NCBI RefSeq assembly: GCF_020283565.1
Contig: NC_060061.1
Coordinates: forward strand, 32,091,362 to 32,155,361
Direction of reading: 5' to 3'
Origin: Trifolium pratense
Lineage: Eukaryota; Streptophyta; Magnoliopsida; Fabales; Fabaceae
Length of the DNA stretch: 64,000 nucleotides
Positions 47,551-60,224 of this stretch are shown here, one piece after another. Made by a program: the position numbers and the translations under genes. How positions within the stretch are numbered: the first letter of the stretch is position 1; every line of letters starts with the position of its first letter. The notes beneath the pieces are model-generated. The model had not been told where the DNA came from. It was given only the letters and a program-made list of their open reading frames with translations, and did no database searches.

Positions 47551-47945
47551 TGATAGATCTCTGTGTAATTTGATGAATGTAACAGTATGTAAGGAATGAA
47601 AATAGGAAATAAAGCTTTTATTAATAATATGGAAGGTTCGATACAGACTTGCAAATAGCATAAAAGAAGGAAACAAACTATCAGCAAATGCTAACAGCCC
47701 TGTAAGCACCAAGTGCCTCCTAAGTCACTAACAAAGTGACCCCACCCAAAATAACAGAATTCTAGGATAAAAATCATTATTCTCTGACTCCACTATATAT
47801 AACCATCCATCACATGCTTTTCCTTCATTCCTGCGCCACGTCATCATTCACATTTACCTTGCTTTTCTTTCTTTGATATACTCTCCATACTCTTGGTTTG
47901 GGCCCTATTTCAAGGCCCACCTCATTCTGATCCACATTCCTATCA
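47551..47945 (-). repeat. gypsy element 5' LTR
   Basis: 395 bp, a direct copy of 42569-42963 with one visible base difference. The gag ATG follows 50 bp inside it. Confidence 0.95.
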
Positions 47946-47950
47946 TCTAT

Positions 47951-48401
47951 ATTGTTTAAACTTACATTAAAACTGAGAGGAGTGCATCAAATGTTATCCT
48001 CCAATATCATCATCATCTCAACAGGTCACTCCGTGATACTCTTTGTACTTCAAATTAACCTCTGAAGTGGATCATTGTTAATTTACCTTTTTGTCTATGT
48101 ATGGCTTTCTCTTCTTGATCTTTTGAGGTCATTGTTAATTATCCTCCCCTTAGGGTTGGAAGAGCAAAATGTCCGACTTAGCTTCACAAAAATGTCTAAA
48201 CGGTCTTAGATCATATTTGAATTTGAGATTCCTAGTTTAAAGCGGGAAGATCTTTGTGCTATCTCATTCAAAATTAATGTTAATCAGATTGATTTTATGC
48301 AAAACTAAATTTCCAAGACATACTATTAGCTTTAAAAATGAGTTGGATTGAATGGTAGGTAGGTATTGAATTCCATGCAACATGAGTCGATATTTTTTCA
48401 G
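47951..48401. other. intergenic sequence
   Basis: I see no gene. It is AT-rich and continues the host sequence interrupted by the gypsy element. Confidence 0.5.
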
Positions 48402-48410
48402 TTTCTTTTT

Positions 48411-48714
48411 GGCTTAATTAATAAAATGGTCCCTTAAAGACATTTTTGGTTTCAGATTGGTCCCTTAAAGAAAAAAATGTCCAAATAGGTCCCTTAAAGA
48501 AAAAAAAGTCCGAATAGGTCCCTTAAAGACATCTCCGTTAATCAGTTTGGTCCCTAAAAAGAGGTCTAAATAGGACCAAACTGATTAACGGATATGTCTT
48601 TAAGGACCTATTCGGACCTTTTTTTCTTTAAGGGACCTATTTAGACCTTTTTTTCTTTAAGGGACCAATATGAAACCAAAAATGTCTTTAAGGGACCATT
48701 TTATTAATTAAGCC
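48411..48714. mobile_element. foldback Mutator-type MITE, 304 bp
   Basis: Nearly the whole element is an inverted repeat: GGCTTAATTAATAAAATGG...CCATTTTATTAATTAAGCC, with arms of about 140 bp built from GGTCCCTTAAAGA and its complement. A perfect 9-bp duplication TTTCTTTTT is at 48402-48410 and 48715-48723. Transcripts would fold into one long hairpin. Confidence 0.93.
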
Positions 48715-48723
48715 TTTCTTTTT

Positions 48724-49172
48724 CATATCCGATCTATTCAACAACTAAAAATATGATGTGTTTAATGTAAGTACACAAATAAACGTCATTTTATAAATTT
48801 GTTCTGAAAAAATTAATAAAGTCAACACAGTAACCCAATTTATGATCTATGAAATGAGTTAGTTGATAATATTAAATTCTCTGTATAGTCCAACCAAATC
48901 CAATTGAATTCAATTTATTTGTTTTAATTAACGATGTCCAAATTATGTGATCATTTTTTTTGCAGACAACATCCATATGAATCACTATAAATGAGATGTT
49001 ATTGAACAATAATGCAAGGGGGGAACCCCAAATTATTTCGACCTAACTTTGTACGGTACATATGGACCACTTTTACCTTTTATCGTTTTGCAGTATGGTA
49101 ATTGCTTGGAAGTTGCAATCATTGCAGCCCCAACCCCCCATTGATTATCCTCCCTGATCTTATTTAAGAGTA
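48724..49172. other. intergenic sequence
   Basis: No gene, RNA or repeat that I recognise. Confidence 0.5.
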
Positions 49173-49177
49173 TGCCT

Positions 49178-49421
49178 AGTTAAGGAATAAGCACATATCA
49201 GATCCCTATAGATTAGCTATTTGTTGCATTATATATGCTACTCATAATATATTTTAAATGTATAATATTATGTTATTATTTTGTTGATTATAATCCCTGG
49301 TTTGTAGCCTTAATTATAGGGATCTTATTTATTCATTCTTATCATCAAAGATGTATATATGTATGACATATCTGATGAATGAATATCATCCAATTCCATC
49401 GTACCATTCTATTTTCTATCT
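49178..49421 (+). repeat. copia 5' LTR
   Basis: 244 bp, AGTTAAGGAATAAGC...TTTTCTATCT. It contains TTATATATGC and several ATGTATAT stretches that could serve as TATA-type promoter sequence. Confidence 0.92.
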
Positions 49422-49465
49422 TGGTACCAGAGCTCTCAAAGATCTAACACGCTTCCACATCCATC

Positions 49466-52400
49466 ATGGAAACAAACTCAAATCAGAAAAATGCCTTCAC
49501 CTCCTTCACTTGCTCTGTCAAGCTGGACAGGGGCAACTATATGCTGTGGGAGTCACTAGTCCTTCGCATAATCAAAGGAGAGAAAATGTATGGTTACATT
49601 TCAGGCACAAGTAAATGCCCTGAAGAATTTATTACTGAAGGTGGAAAGCAGAAGCAAAATCCTGCTTATGAAGAATGGATTGCAAATGACCAAAAAATTC
49701 TTGGTTGGTTGTTAAATTCAATGACACATGATATTGCAACTCAGTTGCTGCACTGTGACACCTCAAAGGAGCTTTGGGATGCTGCCAAAAGCCTTGCAGG
49801 AGCACATTCACGATCGAGAGTCACACTACTCAAATCAGAATTTCACAGCACGCGCAAAGGAACATTGAAGATGGAGGAGTACCTGATTAAAATGAAGAAT
49901 CTTTCTGACAATTTGAAACTTGCTGGAAGCCCGATCTCTACCACAGATCTCATAATCCAAACGTTGTCTGGATTAGATAGTGAATACAATGCTATTGTTG
50001 TTCAACTTTCTAATAAGCTTGAACTAACATGGATTGACATGCAAGCAGAACTCCTTGCCTTTGAGAACAGAATTGAATTTCTCAACAATCTATCAAATCT
50101 CACGTTAAATCCATCTGCAAATGTTGCTGCGAGAAATGAAAATAAGGGAAATAGATCCTTTAATACTGGAGGCTGGAGAGGTGGAAATCATAGAGGTCCA
50201 AGAGGAGGACGAGGTAGAGGTCGTTTCTACCAAGATAAGACAAAATGTCAGGTATGTGGCCTGACCAACCATATAGCTGTCGACTGTTATTACCGATTTG
50301 ATAAATCCTATATGGGACAACCATCTGAAAAACAACAGAAGTATGGAGGACATAACCATAATGCTTATGTAGCAAGCTCCAGTTCAGTCAGAGATCCGGA
50401 TTGGTATTTCGACAGCGGTGCCAGCAATCATGTAACTCATGAATCAAATCATCTCCAAGATTTTTCTGAACATGATGGTAAGACAAGTTTAGTTGTTGGG
50501 AATGGTAACAAACTTAAAATTTCAGCCACAGGCTTCACTAAAATTGAAACTAATCATAAACCTCTAAGTCTTCATGAAATACTTTATGTTCCTGATATTA
50601 CTAAGAATTTGTTAAGTGTTTCTAAGCTAGCTGCTGATAATAACATAATTGTTGAGTTTCATGCAAAACATTGTTTTGTGAAGGACAAGATGACAGGAAA
50701 AACGCTAATGGAAGGGAAACTTAAAGATGGATTGTATCAGCTTTCTACCGTCATTTCTTTTCTCAACAAGGAACCAAATGCTTACATTTCTATCAAAGAG
50801 AGTTGGCATAGGAGGCTTGGACATCCTAGCAGCAAGGTGTTAGATGAGGTTTCGAAGAATTGTAGTGTGAAAGTTCCATCTAGTGATAAAAATTTCTTTT
50901 GTGAAGCTTGTCAATATGGAAAATCACATTTGTTACCTTTTAAAAATTCCTCTTCTCGTGCTTTGGAACCTCTGGATTTAATCCATACTGATGTTTGGGG
51001 TCCAGCACCAATAAATTCGTCCTCTGGTTTTAGATACTATGTTCATTTTGTTGATGATTTTAGTAGACATACTTGGATATATCCTCTAAAACAAAAATCT
51101 GAAACTTTGCAATCCTTCATTCAGTTTAAAAATATGGCTGAAAATTTATTTAATAAAAAGATTAAAGTTTTGCAATGTGATGGTGGTGGAGAATACAGGT
51201 GTTTTCAAAAATTGGCTCAAGATTCAGGATTACAATTGAGGTTATCTTGTCCATACACTTCCTCACAAAATGGTAGGGCTGAAAGGAAACATAGACACAT
51301 TGTAGAATTGGGATTAACACTGTTAGCACAAGCGAAAATGCCACTATATTATTGGTGGGAGGCATTTACAACTGCTGTCTTTTTAATAAATAGATTACCT
51401 ACTTTGGTAATTGAAAATGAAACCCCTTATCATTTGTTGTTTCATAAGAAACCAGAGTATCACTTTTTAAAGCCTTTTGGGTGTGCTTGTTATCCTTGTC
51501 TCAAGCCATATAACAAACATAAGTTTCAATTTCACACCACAAAATGTGTGTTCCTTGGATACAGCAACAATCACAAGGGCTATAAGTGCATGAACTCAAG
51601 TGGAAGGATTTTTATTTCAAGTCATGTTGTGTTTAATGAGAATGATTTTCCATTTCATGGTGGTTTTCTAAACACTAAGAAAACACCTGACATAATAACA
51701 GAACCTGCTATCTTCCATTACCCATTTATTTCTGCAGGTTCAAATAATTCTCAAAATATGGAAGATGTTTAAATTGATGCAGAGACCAGTAGTAATCAAT
51801 TGAACAGAAGTGAATCTCATCTGGATAGTAGCCCAGAAAACTCAACAAACTCATCTCCAGCAGAAACCTTGATTCATGATCAATTGAGAGAAGCAGAGCA
51901 AGTATCACATGAGACATCAATGGATCAGAATCAAGTAATTGATTACACTGATAAGGAAGCCGACGAAGAACAAACACAACAAATAACTGAACAAAGAATT
52001 TGTACTAGAAGTAAGCATGGAATCTTCAAGCCAAAACAGCCCTATATTGGTGCAGTTGAGAAACATAGAAATGACAAAGAGCCTACGACAGTAGCTGAAG
52101 CAATGCATGCACCAGAATGGAAAGAAGCTATGGAGCATGAACTCGAGGCATTACATAAAAATGGTACATGGACTCTAGTTCCATATGAAGGGCAGGAAAA
52201 TGTCATAGACTCAAAATGGGTGTTCAAAACTAAATTTAAGGCAGATGGAACAATAGAAAGGAGAAAGGCAAGATTGGTAGCAAGGGGCTTTCAACAGACG
52301 GCAGGTTTGGACTATGAAGAAACCTTTAGTCCAGTTGTCAAGCCAAGCACTATAAGGATTATACTGTCAATGGCACTACATTTTAATTGGGAGGTTAGAC

Positions 52401-53632
52401 AAATGGACATAAACAATGCTTTTTTGAATGGTTATCTCAAAGAAACGGTGTTCATGTACCAACCAGAGGGTTTCATTGATCCTAACAAACCAAACCACAT
52501 TTGCAAATTAACAAAGGCTCTCTATGGGTTGAAGCAAGCTCCAAGGGCATGGTTTGAAAGACTCAAGAATGCATTGCTAACTTGGGGATTTCAGAATACG
52601 AAGAGTGACACCTCTCCTTTCTTTCTCAAAGAGAAGAATCATGTGACATTCATCCTTATCTATGTTGATGATATATTAGTAACAGGAAGCAACTCTGAGT
52701 TTCTTTGCAAGTTCATCAAACAACTAAATGTTCCCTTTGCCTTAAAGGACCTTGGAAGTCTCCATTATTTTCTTGGAATAGAAGTTAGCAGAGATGAAGG
52801 TGGAATGTACTTAAGGCAAACCAAGTACATTTCAGACTTGCTGAGGAAGTTTAATATGGAGAATGTCTCTACATGCCCAACACCTATGGTAACAGGAAAA
52901 CAATTCATAGCTGGAGGTGAGCCATTGAAAAATCCATCACTTTTTAGGCAAGCAATTGGAGGATTACAATATCTAGTGAACACTAGGCCTGACATTGCCT
53001 ATTCTGTAAACAAATTGAGTCAATACATGTGCTCTCCTACTGTTCATCATTGGCAAGGAATAAAGAGGATCCTAAGGTACTTGCAAGGAACTAAAAACTA
53101 CTGCCTGCACATTAAACCTTCCGCAGACCTTGATATAAGTGGGTTTTCTGATGCTGACTGGGCCACTAGTCCAGAAGATAGAAAATCAGTAGCAGGAAAT
53201 TGTATTTATCTTGGAGAGACTCTCATTTCATGGTCCTCAAGGAAGCAAAGAGTGGTGTCTCGATCAAGTACTGAATCGGAATATAGAGCACTAGCTGATT
53301 TAGCTGCTGAAGTTTCTTGGACAATGTCACTATTAAATGAAATCAAATTATCTTTACCAAGAGTGCCAATTCTTTGGTGTGACAACTTAAGTGCAAAAGC
53401 CTTGGCTTCAAATCCAGTTCTACATGCCAGATCAAAGCACATTGAGGTGGATGTTCATTATATTAGAGATAAAGTTTTACATAATCAAGTGACTATTGGT
53501 TATGTTCCCTCAACAGATCAGATTGCAGATTGTTTGATCAAACCCCTAACTCACTCCCATTTCAGTCAACTTAGAAGCAAACTTGGAGTGATAGACACAC
53601 CCACACGTTTGAGGGGGGCAGTTAAGGAATAA
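49466..53632 (+). pseudogene. copia gag-pol polyprotein with a single in-frame TAA
   Basis: One frame of about 1388 codons from the ATG at 49466 to 53632, broken only by TAA at 51770-51772. The order is: UBN2-type gag (LDRGNYMLWESLV); zinc knuckle CQVCGLTNHIAVDC (about residue 260); protease WYFDSGASNHVT (about 315); GAG-pre-integrase HRRLGHPSSKVL (about 440); integrase DDE core (HTDVWGP about 505, QCDGGGEY about 571, NGRAERKHRHIVE about 610). After the stop come RT (DINNAFLNG; YVDDILVTGS) and RNase H (GFSDADWATSP; SSTESEYRAL; ADCLIKPL). The stop lies in the variable linker between integrase and RT, where a Gln or other residue would be harmless. All catalytic motifs that I can check are present. 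Confidence 0.93.
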
Positions 53633-53863
53633 GCACATATCAGATCCCTATAGATTAGCTATTTGTTGCATTATATATGCTACTCATAATATATTTTAAA
53701 TGTATAATATTATGTTATTATTTTGTTGATTATAATCCCTGGTTTGTAGCCTTAATTATAGGGATCTTATTTATTCATTCTTATCATCAAAGATGTATAT
53801 ATGTATGACATATCTGATGAATGAATATCATCCAATTCCATCGTACCATTCTATTTTCTATCT
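53620..53863 (+). repeat. copia 3' LTR
   Basis: 244 bp, identical by eye to 49178-49421. The pol stop codon (53630-53632) falls inside it, so the reading frame ends 13 bp into the LTR. Confidence 0.92.
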
Positions 53864-54290
53864 TGCCTCCATAATAAGGGTGACAAGAAAACCTATGCAA
53901 CAATACTACACAAGAGTAATAACTACATTTTTTTTAATTAGTAACTACATTAGTTATATGCAATGAACAATGCAGGGACAGAACGATATGACCGAATGAA
54001 CATCGGCAACGTTAGTGAGAATCCAATGATAGGTAAATTTTCTAGGAGACGAGGTAGGATCATATGAATTATAATTTTGGAGCAAATAAATAGAATAACT
54101 TGACACAATTTAATGAATTTACAACATTCCATTCCACCAACCCCACTACATTTGAAAACTATCACTAATCTTTCGGAATAATTACTGATCTAGCAATCGT
54201 TGCTGCAAGAGAATAAGGGAGAACTCCATACTAATGAAATGGACATGTTCCCAGGATGATAGCATAGTCGAAAAATAATGAATCTTTGAC

Positions 54291-57200
54291 TCAGGGCTTG
54301 GTCCCCCTAAAAGCTGAAAGAGAAAAGAACGACCTTGATCCTGGAACATGAACACGGAGAGGAATTAGTGAGGATCATCACTGCTCAGAGAAGAAAAATG
54401 TGTAATTCCATGGCATAAAAGATCACAAAAATCATTTTTATAACTCTTAGTCATGGAATGAAGACTGACCTCTTGTGGCTGTACCAGCACCTGAATCACG
54501 GCCGCCTTGCATCTTGTGGGAACCCTTGCCATCATCTCTTGCTGCATGGCAGAAATTTATAAATGATAAGAATATTGACACAAGGAAGGTATCTCAATCT
54601 GAAAAGCGCAACTTATTTTTCAATCAGTCAAGTGCAACATAAAAGATAGCACAAAGAAACTAGCAGTATGAAATTAGGATACTATCTTTTTTTTTTTCTT
54701 TCTTTCATTTCAGTCTCTATTGAGTTCCCAGTTCCAAGGATGCTATAATTCCGAATTATTAAAAGATTAACCAAGATATGCCTGAAATAACTAAATCACA
54801 GAATTGGTAAAAAAGAAATAAAATAAAACCACTAAATCACAGAAACTTCTAGCTAAAATTGAGTACAAAATAAGTAGAGCATCACTAGTTTAACATAACT
54901 AAGTCGCATTTATACAAGGTTATGCTGGCAAGAGTTTCGGCACAAAACATGAGGAGGAGCACAAGGAAAGCATCAAATGTTTGAGCTTTTCAAACACATG
55001 TTAGGGAAATAATTAATATTACCAGAAATTGACAAACATTGAGGACACCAAAATTAAATTGTATTGCCATTGGGTTTGAATGAGAGCGAGTAACTTAAAA
55101 CAGAAAGGCAAAAATAAGAGAAGCAAACCAAAGAGAAAATCTACTATATAATATTACTAGTACCTAAATAGTCATATCCTTCATGTACTGAACTTTTTGG
55201 TTGTCCATAGCTTTTCGCGTTGAGTGCAGCCTTTCTCAGTAGATTGTCGGCATTCCTTTTATTAGAATTTTTAAGCTCCTCGGCATCATCTTCTCCTTCA
55301 GAAAAAACAGAAGGACTAGAATAACCTGTAGAACCTGTATCGCCTTTGCTCTTCCGAGCAAATTTCAGGAGTCTTTTAAAACCTTTGGGTGCGTCTTTTT
55401 GGTATAGCATGGTAGGAGGATTCTCAGCATTTCCCCACTCACAAATGTCAGGTTCGCTAATTTCTTCTTGAAGCATCTGTGATAGAGAATGGCGAACACG
55501 TGGACTAGTTGATCCTGCTGGTGCAGCATTGGCCAGAGATGCGGGTTTAAACTGAAAAGTGCTATCCTCGCATGGCTTTGGTAGCTCAAGATCCTCTTCT
55601 GTCTCTACCCAGGCTGAAGGTGATATGGTTGATTCTTCTTCATTCCTTACGTTCAAAGAAGATTCTTCTATATATGTCAAGACATCTACAGCACCAGAAT
55701 CCCGGTCTAAATTTTCTGTCTCACCACAAAGCAAATGGTTATCTATCTGATTCTGAGGGCCTGATTCTGTAGCAGTATTATGATGATTAGGTGTCATAGT
55801 CTCCCCGTCTGAATGCCGACTGGCCGAGTCAGAAGCATTGACAACCAACTCACTTTCTTGATCTTCTATACGATCTTCAGCATCTCTGTGAGATTTGTCC
55901 AACTTAGGAGGAGTTTTTTTCTTGTTAGGATCACTGGTACCATTCCCCATTCGGGAACCCTTGCGTAGAAATGGTTTGGATTCCAATGGAACTACACTGC
56001 TTTTCTTGGTCCCCTTGTTTCCTAAGGTGGTCTTTGAAGGAACAGTTTCTCCAGAATTTGGTGTCACTTTTGATTTGATTGCATTGCTCTTGTTTGGGAC
56101 ACCTGTCTGCCGCTTCTCATTCGTGCTTTTGAGGTTTATGGCATTACGGGTCTGAATTTCTTTCTCATTTCTGCTTCGCTGCTGAGATTTTTCCTTTTGT
56201 GGGCTTGGTTGGGGAACAGATGCTGTTGACACTGGCTTCCGATGCGTTGGGGTGCTGCTAGCAGATGAAGTCCCACCACGACCTTTGGCAGGGGATGTCC
56301 CAACAGTCTTGGGTGAAGGTGTTGCTGACCAAGACTTACGAGTAGCAGGCAATGATGATCTAGCTGATGCTTTTTTTGCAACTGTGGGTTTAGGGGTTTC
56401 CTTTGGGGAACTTGCAGGCTGAGGTGAATTTCCAAGAGGTTTTTGAGGTAACCTTGTAGAATTTTTTTTACTTGCACTCACATTTTTGGACATTTCAGCC
56501 TTCTTATCAACTAATTGTTGCATTCCGTGAATTTGTGCTTTTTCTACTCGCTTTCCAACCTTCTCTGCTCGGAGTTTCGCATCCCTTTTCTCCTTATAAT
56601 GATCATAAGACTGCCCTCTCTGCTCAGATGAAATATTCTGTTTTTTACTCGGCTGGGACTTTCCATGTATAACAGGCTTACTTTCAATCATTTTTTTAAG
56701 AATCTGGTTGAACTCTGCTTGCTTTCGTTGATTCCATTCTGCTGACGCTGCTAACTTTTTGATAGTTTCCTCTCTTGCTTTTGGACCAGTTTCTTCTTTA
56801 TTATCTACAGTATAAGAATCTATGTTTTCCTGTCTTTCTGGTTTTACATTGCAGTCAGGGATCTCATCGTTATTCTGACTTTCAGAAATAAAATCAGACA
56901 CAATTTCTACTTCAGAATTCTTAGGATTCTCATCATGTATTGCATCGTTTGAAGTCACTGGAACAGGATCATCAGGAACAGGATCTGCCAGGCCTTGAAC
57001 AGAGGTTTCCCCCATACCTGAACTCCATCTTCTCAAGACAGATTTATTTGTACTAAGAGACACATCTGTTGATGATTTCCTCTTTTGAATATCTTCAGAT
57101 TGATCCCGCTGTTTGCTTTCAAAAAGACTGATGGCATCTTGCACAGTTATCCTCCTTACATCAATTTCTGTCTTCTTATAACGTTGTTCTGATCCTTCCC

Positions 57201-59003
57201 CTTCACAACCATTTTCAGCACCATCTCTATAAGATCTAGCAGGAAAAAAATTGAGACTCTTAATAGTTAATGCAGCAGCTCTGCGGGGCCCAGCTTTTCC
57301 TATTTGTACCCTTCGCATCGGGGATGCTGACCTTCTGGGTGTTACAGATCTTACTAGGGAACGACTTCTCTCGGCAGATGGTTGGTCCTCGTCACTTGAG
57401 TCTGAAGATTCCTCGCTTCCTGTTGAACTTTGTCTCTCAATTTGAGCAGCTTTAGCTGGTGAAACACCGTACTTAACTGGTGCATCTGAAGTTAAAGGTT
57501 TGGATATCTGCAGGTCTTTAAATGCCCTGCTTGCATCATTGTCCAACACATGAGTTACATCACATGTAAGCATGGTAGTTTCGTTGTTCAGGGGACCAGC
57601 ATCCAGGCTCCCTCGGTTCAGTTCTATAAACTTGTATAAAGAATGCCTGAGAACATAAACAAAGTGAGGAAAAAGCATGCTTAACAGCAGAGCAATGTTC
57701 TTATTGCGAGATAAAAACATATAAGTACAATCGTGCACTTGGAATCACATATTGAGAGCCAATTAATGAATTTGTCTGAAACTTACTCTAAATCAGTGGC
57801 ACCAAAATGTTGGGAGAATTTCACTAAATAAGTCATATCTTTAGGGGAGCATTTAGCATCTGCAGCCTTGTTAAATGTTTCAGCTAACTTGTTTCTCAAC
57901 GCTGTGAGTCTTAGATCCATTGCTCGTAACAATTCATTCCTGGCAACATATTTTCAGAATGCTTAATAGTAGGTGCAGCCAATATACATCTGATAAATGT
58001 AATATCATAGTCATAAGAACATACTTTGAAGCATCAGATGACACGGTGCTAACTTCAGGCTGTTCGCATGCAATAAATTGTTAGTTGAAATAAGATCTAA
58101 TGTAATAAATAAAAACACCAGATAATTGAAGTTGAATTATTGGTAATAGTGAGAACAAATTTGCAAAATGAACCCATTCTACAATATTGGAGAAAAGGAA
58201 TTACTACGGAAGACAGACTATTATCACCTTCCCGTATAAAGAAACATGGAATTTTTTTGTATCCTCCAATTGAGCCATCTCATCCATGATAGTCTTGATG
58301 ACATTTATTGAATCTGGTGAACTAACAATATGCAGGAACCTGAGAGGCAAAATAATATGAAAGATAGTAAATTTTCCTACAAGTAAAATGCAAAGATAAA
58401 ATCAAATAAATAATAAATCAGTATTTGATATAAACCTTTTTACAGTTGGTTTTGAAAACCATTCAGCACCATGCAGATGTTTTGGTAATTTAAGATCAAA
58501 GTTTGCATGAAATCCTTTAGCATTCAAATCATTTATTTCAGGTAAATGTGGCAGTAGATGTTCCAAATTGCCAGCTGCCACTTTCTCAGATTGATTCCCG
58601 TTGCAGACATATGCCTCATACCTATGCGACCACCATGGAGGGAAATGTATGCATACAAAGTAATACCAGATTAAACGTAATAAAATCAACATTCACCACA
58701 TGATTAAGTATAAGTTATTAAATGCAGAATTGAATCTAGTTTCAAAGGTACTATGATAACACGAATAGAGTATATACGTACAACAGTCGAGAGTCTATGA
58801 TATATTATAAGTAAAACCTTGCGTGGCACTAATGCGTAGTGGAATTTGAATGAATTGCTATTTTCCGCAATTAACAACCCTGTTTGAAGTCCACATAGTG
58901 TATGATTGCATTTGTGGATACTAATTACTAACCTGTTTTGATTAGGAAAAATCTGAATTGAAGCATAATCCAAAGATGCAGCAGCATCAATTGCATCCTC
59001 CAT
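54291..59003 (-). CDS. CIP7: COP1-interacting protein 7-like, complete
   Basis: Eight coding exons on the - strand: 58933-59003, 58436-58621, 58228-58339, 58025-58059, 57787-57939, 55164-57646, 54470-54541, 54291-54340. All phases agree and give 1053 aa, close to Arabidopsis CIP7. The N-terminus ([50 protein letters not shown]) and [20 protein letters not shown] are the conserved family block. The long sixth exon is Ser/Lys-rich and disordered, with [33 protein letters not shown] and a charged [17 protein letters not shown] segment. The C-terminus ends [16 protein letters not shown]. In Arabidopsis CIP7 is a nuclear factor that binds COP1 and promotes light-regulated genes. No lesion is seen. 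The start at 59003 is the first ATG in the conserved frame. Confidence 0.92.
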
Positions 59004-59450
59004 TTCCAAAATCAGAGATGAAAAACAAACAAAGGAACTCGAAGCTGAAAGTAAAATAGTAATAATTTGGATGAAGAATGAAAAAAGGAATAAATATATT
59101 ATGTATAGTTAGAAACGCGTTGAAATAAAGTCAGATCTAGCAAACAAGTGTGTGTGAGTGAAGTGGGAAAATGATGGTGGATTGTTGAAAGACGGTGAAA
59201 ACGAGGGAAAATCAAAATCGAGAGAAATGCAGTTGGTGAGTAACTTAACTAACTACCTGTGATTTTGAAGTAATGACGGTTGAGATCTGAAAACGAGTTT
59301 TGCGGATTAGTAGTATTTCAAAGAGAGAGAGAGAGATCTTGAAAACGTTAGAGTGAGAGAGATGAAGGTGTTGCAGCAGCAGCAGCATCCAATTTGAATC
59401 TGCGATGAGCAATGGTCCGCGATTGAATGTATGTACTGTATGTAAGTAGT
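59004..59450 (-). promoter_or_regulatory. leader and promoter region of the CIP7-like gene
   Basis: Upstream of the CIP7-like ATG, with a GA-rich run (AAAGAGAGAGAGAGAG at about 59320, which is CT-rich in gene orientation) and a GCAGCAGCAGCAG stretch at 59374. The polypyrimidine and short simple repeats are typical of plant 5' untranslated regions. I cannot place the transcription start. Confidence 0.35.
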
Positions 59451-59651
59451 TATACTTACTTACTAGTTACTAGTACTTCCCTAGTCCACCACCACCACCA
59501 CCTTCACCGCATAACATCACCATCCAAACGAATAATCATCATTATTATCTTCTCACTATACCACGCGTGTCATTCACGCGAACCCCCACCACTTTTTTTT
59601 TTTTTTTTTATGTATTAGAGGGATTTAATAGTCGGCGGTAATGTAGTAATT

Positions 59652-59722
59652 CCTCCGTCCCAAAATATGGATTAAATACATTCACTCTTATTGACCAACT
59701 TTTGTTTATATTTTAGGACGGG
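59652..59722. repeat. short Stowaway-like hairpin remnant
   Basis: CCTCCGTCCCAAAATAT at the left pairs with ATATTTTAGGACGGG at the right, 71 bp in all. It is the common CTCCCTCCGTCCC end, minus its first bases, with most of the interior lost. Confidence 0.6.
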
Positions 59723-59928
59723 AAAATATTTATTAATAATATAAAATTTTAAATGCACGAGTTTTAATAAATAAATAAAAAAATTCCTCAAATTTTAACG
59801 GGACACTTGTTAAGCATATTAAAAGAAACTTATAGATAAAGTTAATTATTATACTATAAAGATAACTTTTTATATTTTTGAGGAATTAAATGCACAAGTT
59901 TCAAAATAAATCTTTCATATTAATAGTA

Positions 59929-60222
59929 CTCCCTCTGGTCCTTTTTATAAGAAACACTTAGGGCAAAAAATTTGGTCCTTTTTATAAGAAACTTTGACCA
60001 ATTTTCAAATGTTTTAAATGTTCAATTTCACTTATGCCCTTATTTATTATGAGAGAGAATTTAAAAATAAGTAAGTTAGTTGAATAAAGAGTAATTAAAT
60101 AAGGGTATACATGGAATAAATTTAAATTTATAAGAGTATTAAATGAAAATAACTATGTTAAATGTGCTTCATTGGTCTGTGTGATTTTTTCAAAGTGTTC
60201 CTTATAAAATGACCGGAATGAG
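59929..60222. mobile_element. Stowaway-type MITE, 294 bp
   Basis: The ends CTCCCTCTGGTCCTTTTTATAAG and CTTATAAAATGACCGGAATGAG are inverted repeats between TA dinucleotides (59927-59928, 60223-60224), as in Tc1/mariner-derived Stowaway MITEs. An internal repeat of GGTCCTTTTTATAAGAAAC lies close to the left end. Confidence 0.85.
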
Positions 60223-60224
60223 TA

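Larger units (their letters stand above)
42569..47945 (-). mobile_element. Ty3/gypsy chromovirus-like LTR retrotransposon (Reina-type size), 5377 bp
   Basis: LTRs of 395 bp (42569-42963, 47551-47945) start and end TG...CA and differ by one base that I can see (near 42711 versus 47693). A perfect 5-bp duplication TCTAT is at 42564-42568 and 47946-47950. A purine tract (AAGGAGGAAGGCAT in element orientation) abuts the 3' LTR. All domains are present in the order gag-PR-RT-RH-IN, with a C-terminal chromodomain-like tail. The primer site after the 5' LTR (TTGGTCCGACCTGCCGG) is not the usual initiator-Met sequence, and I could not name the tRNA. Small size, short LTRs and the tail suggest the Reina lineage (inference). 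Confidence 0.93.
49178..53863 (+). mobile_element. Ty1/copia retrotransposon with identical LTRs, 4686 bp
   Basis: LTRs of 244 bp (49178-49421 and 53620-53863) read the same throughout by eye. A perfect 5-bp duplication TGCCT is at 49173-49177 and 53864-53868. The primer-binding site TGGTACCAGAGC (initiator-Met type with one change) follows the 5' LTR at once. The polypurine tract GAGGGGGGC precedes the 3' LTR. With these limits the LTRs begin AG and end CT instead of TG...CA. The coding frame covers nearly all of the interior. The short LTR and RE1-like proteins suggest the Ale or a related lineage (inference). Confidence 0.93.
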
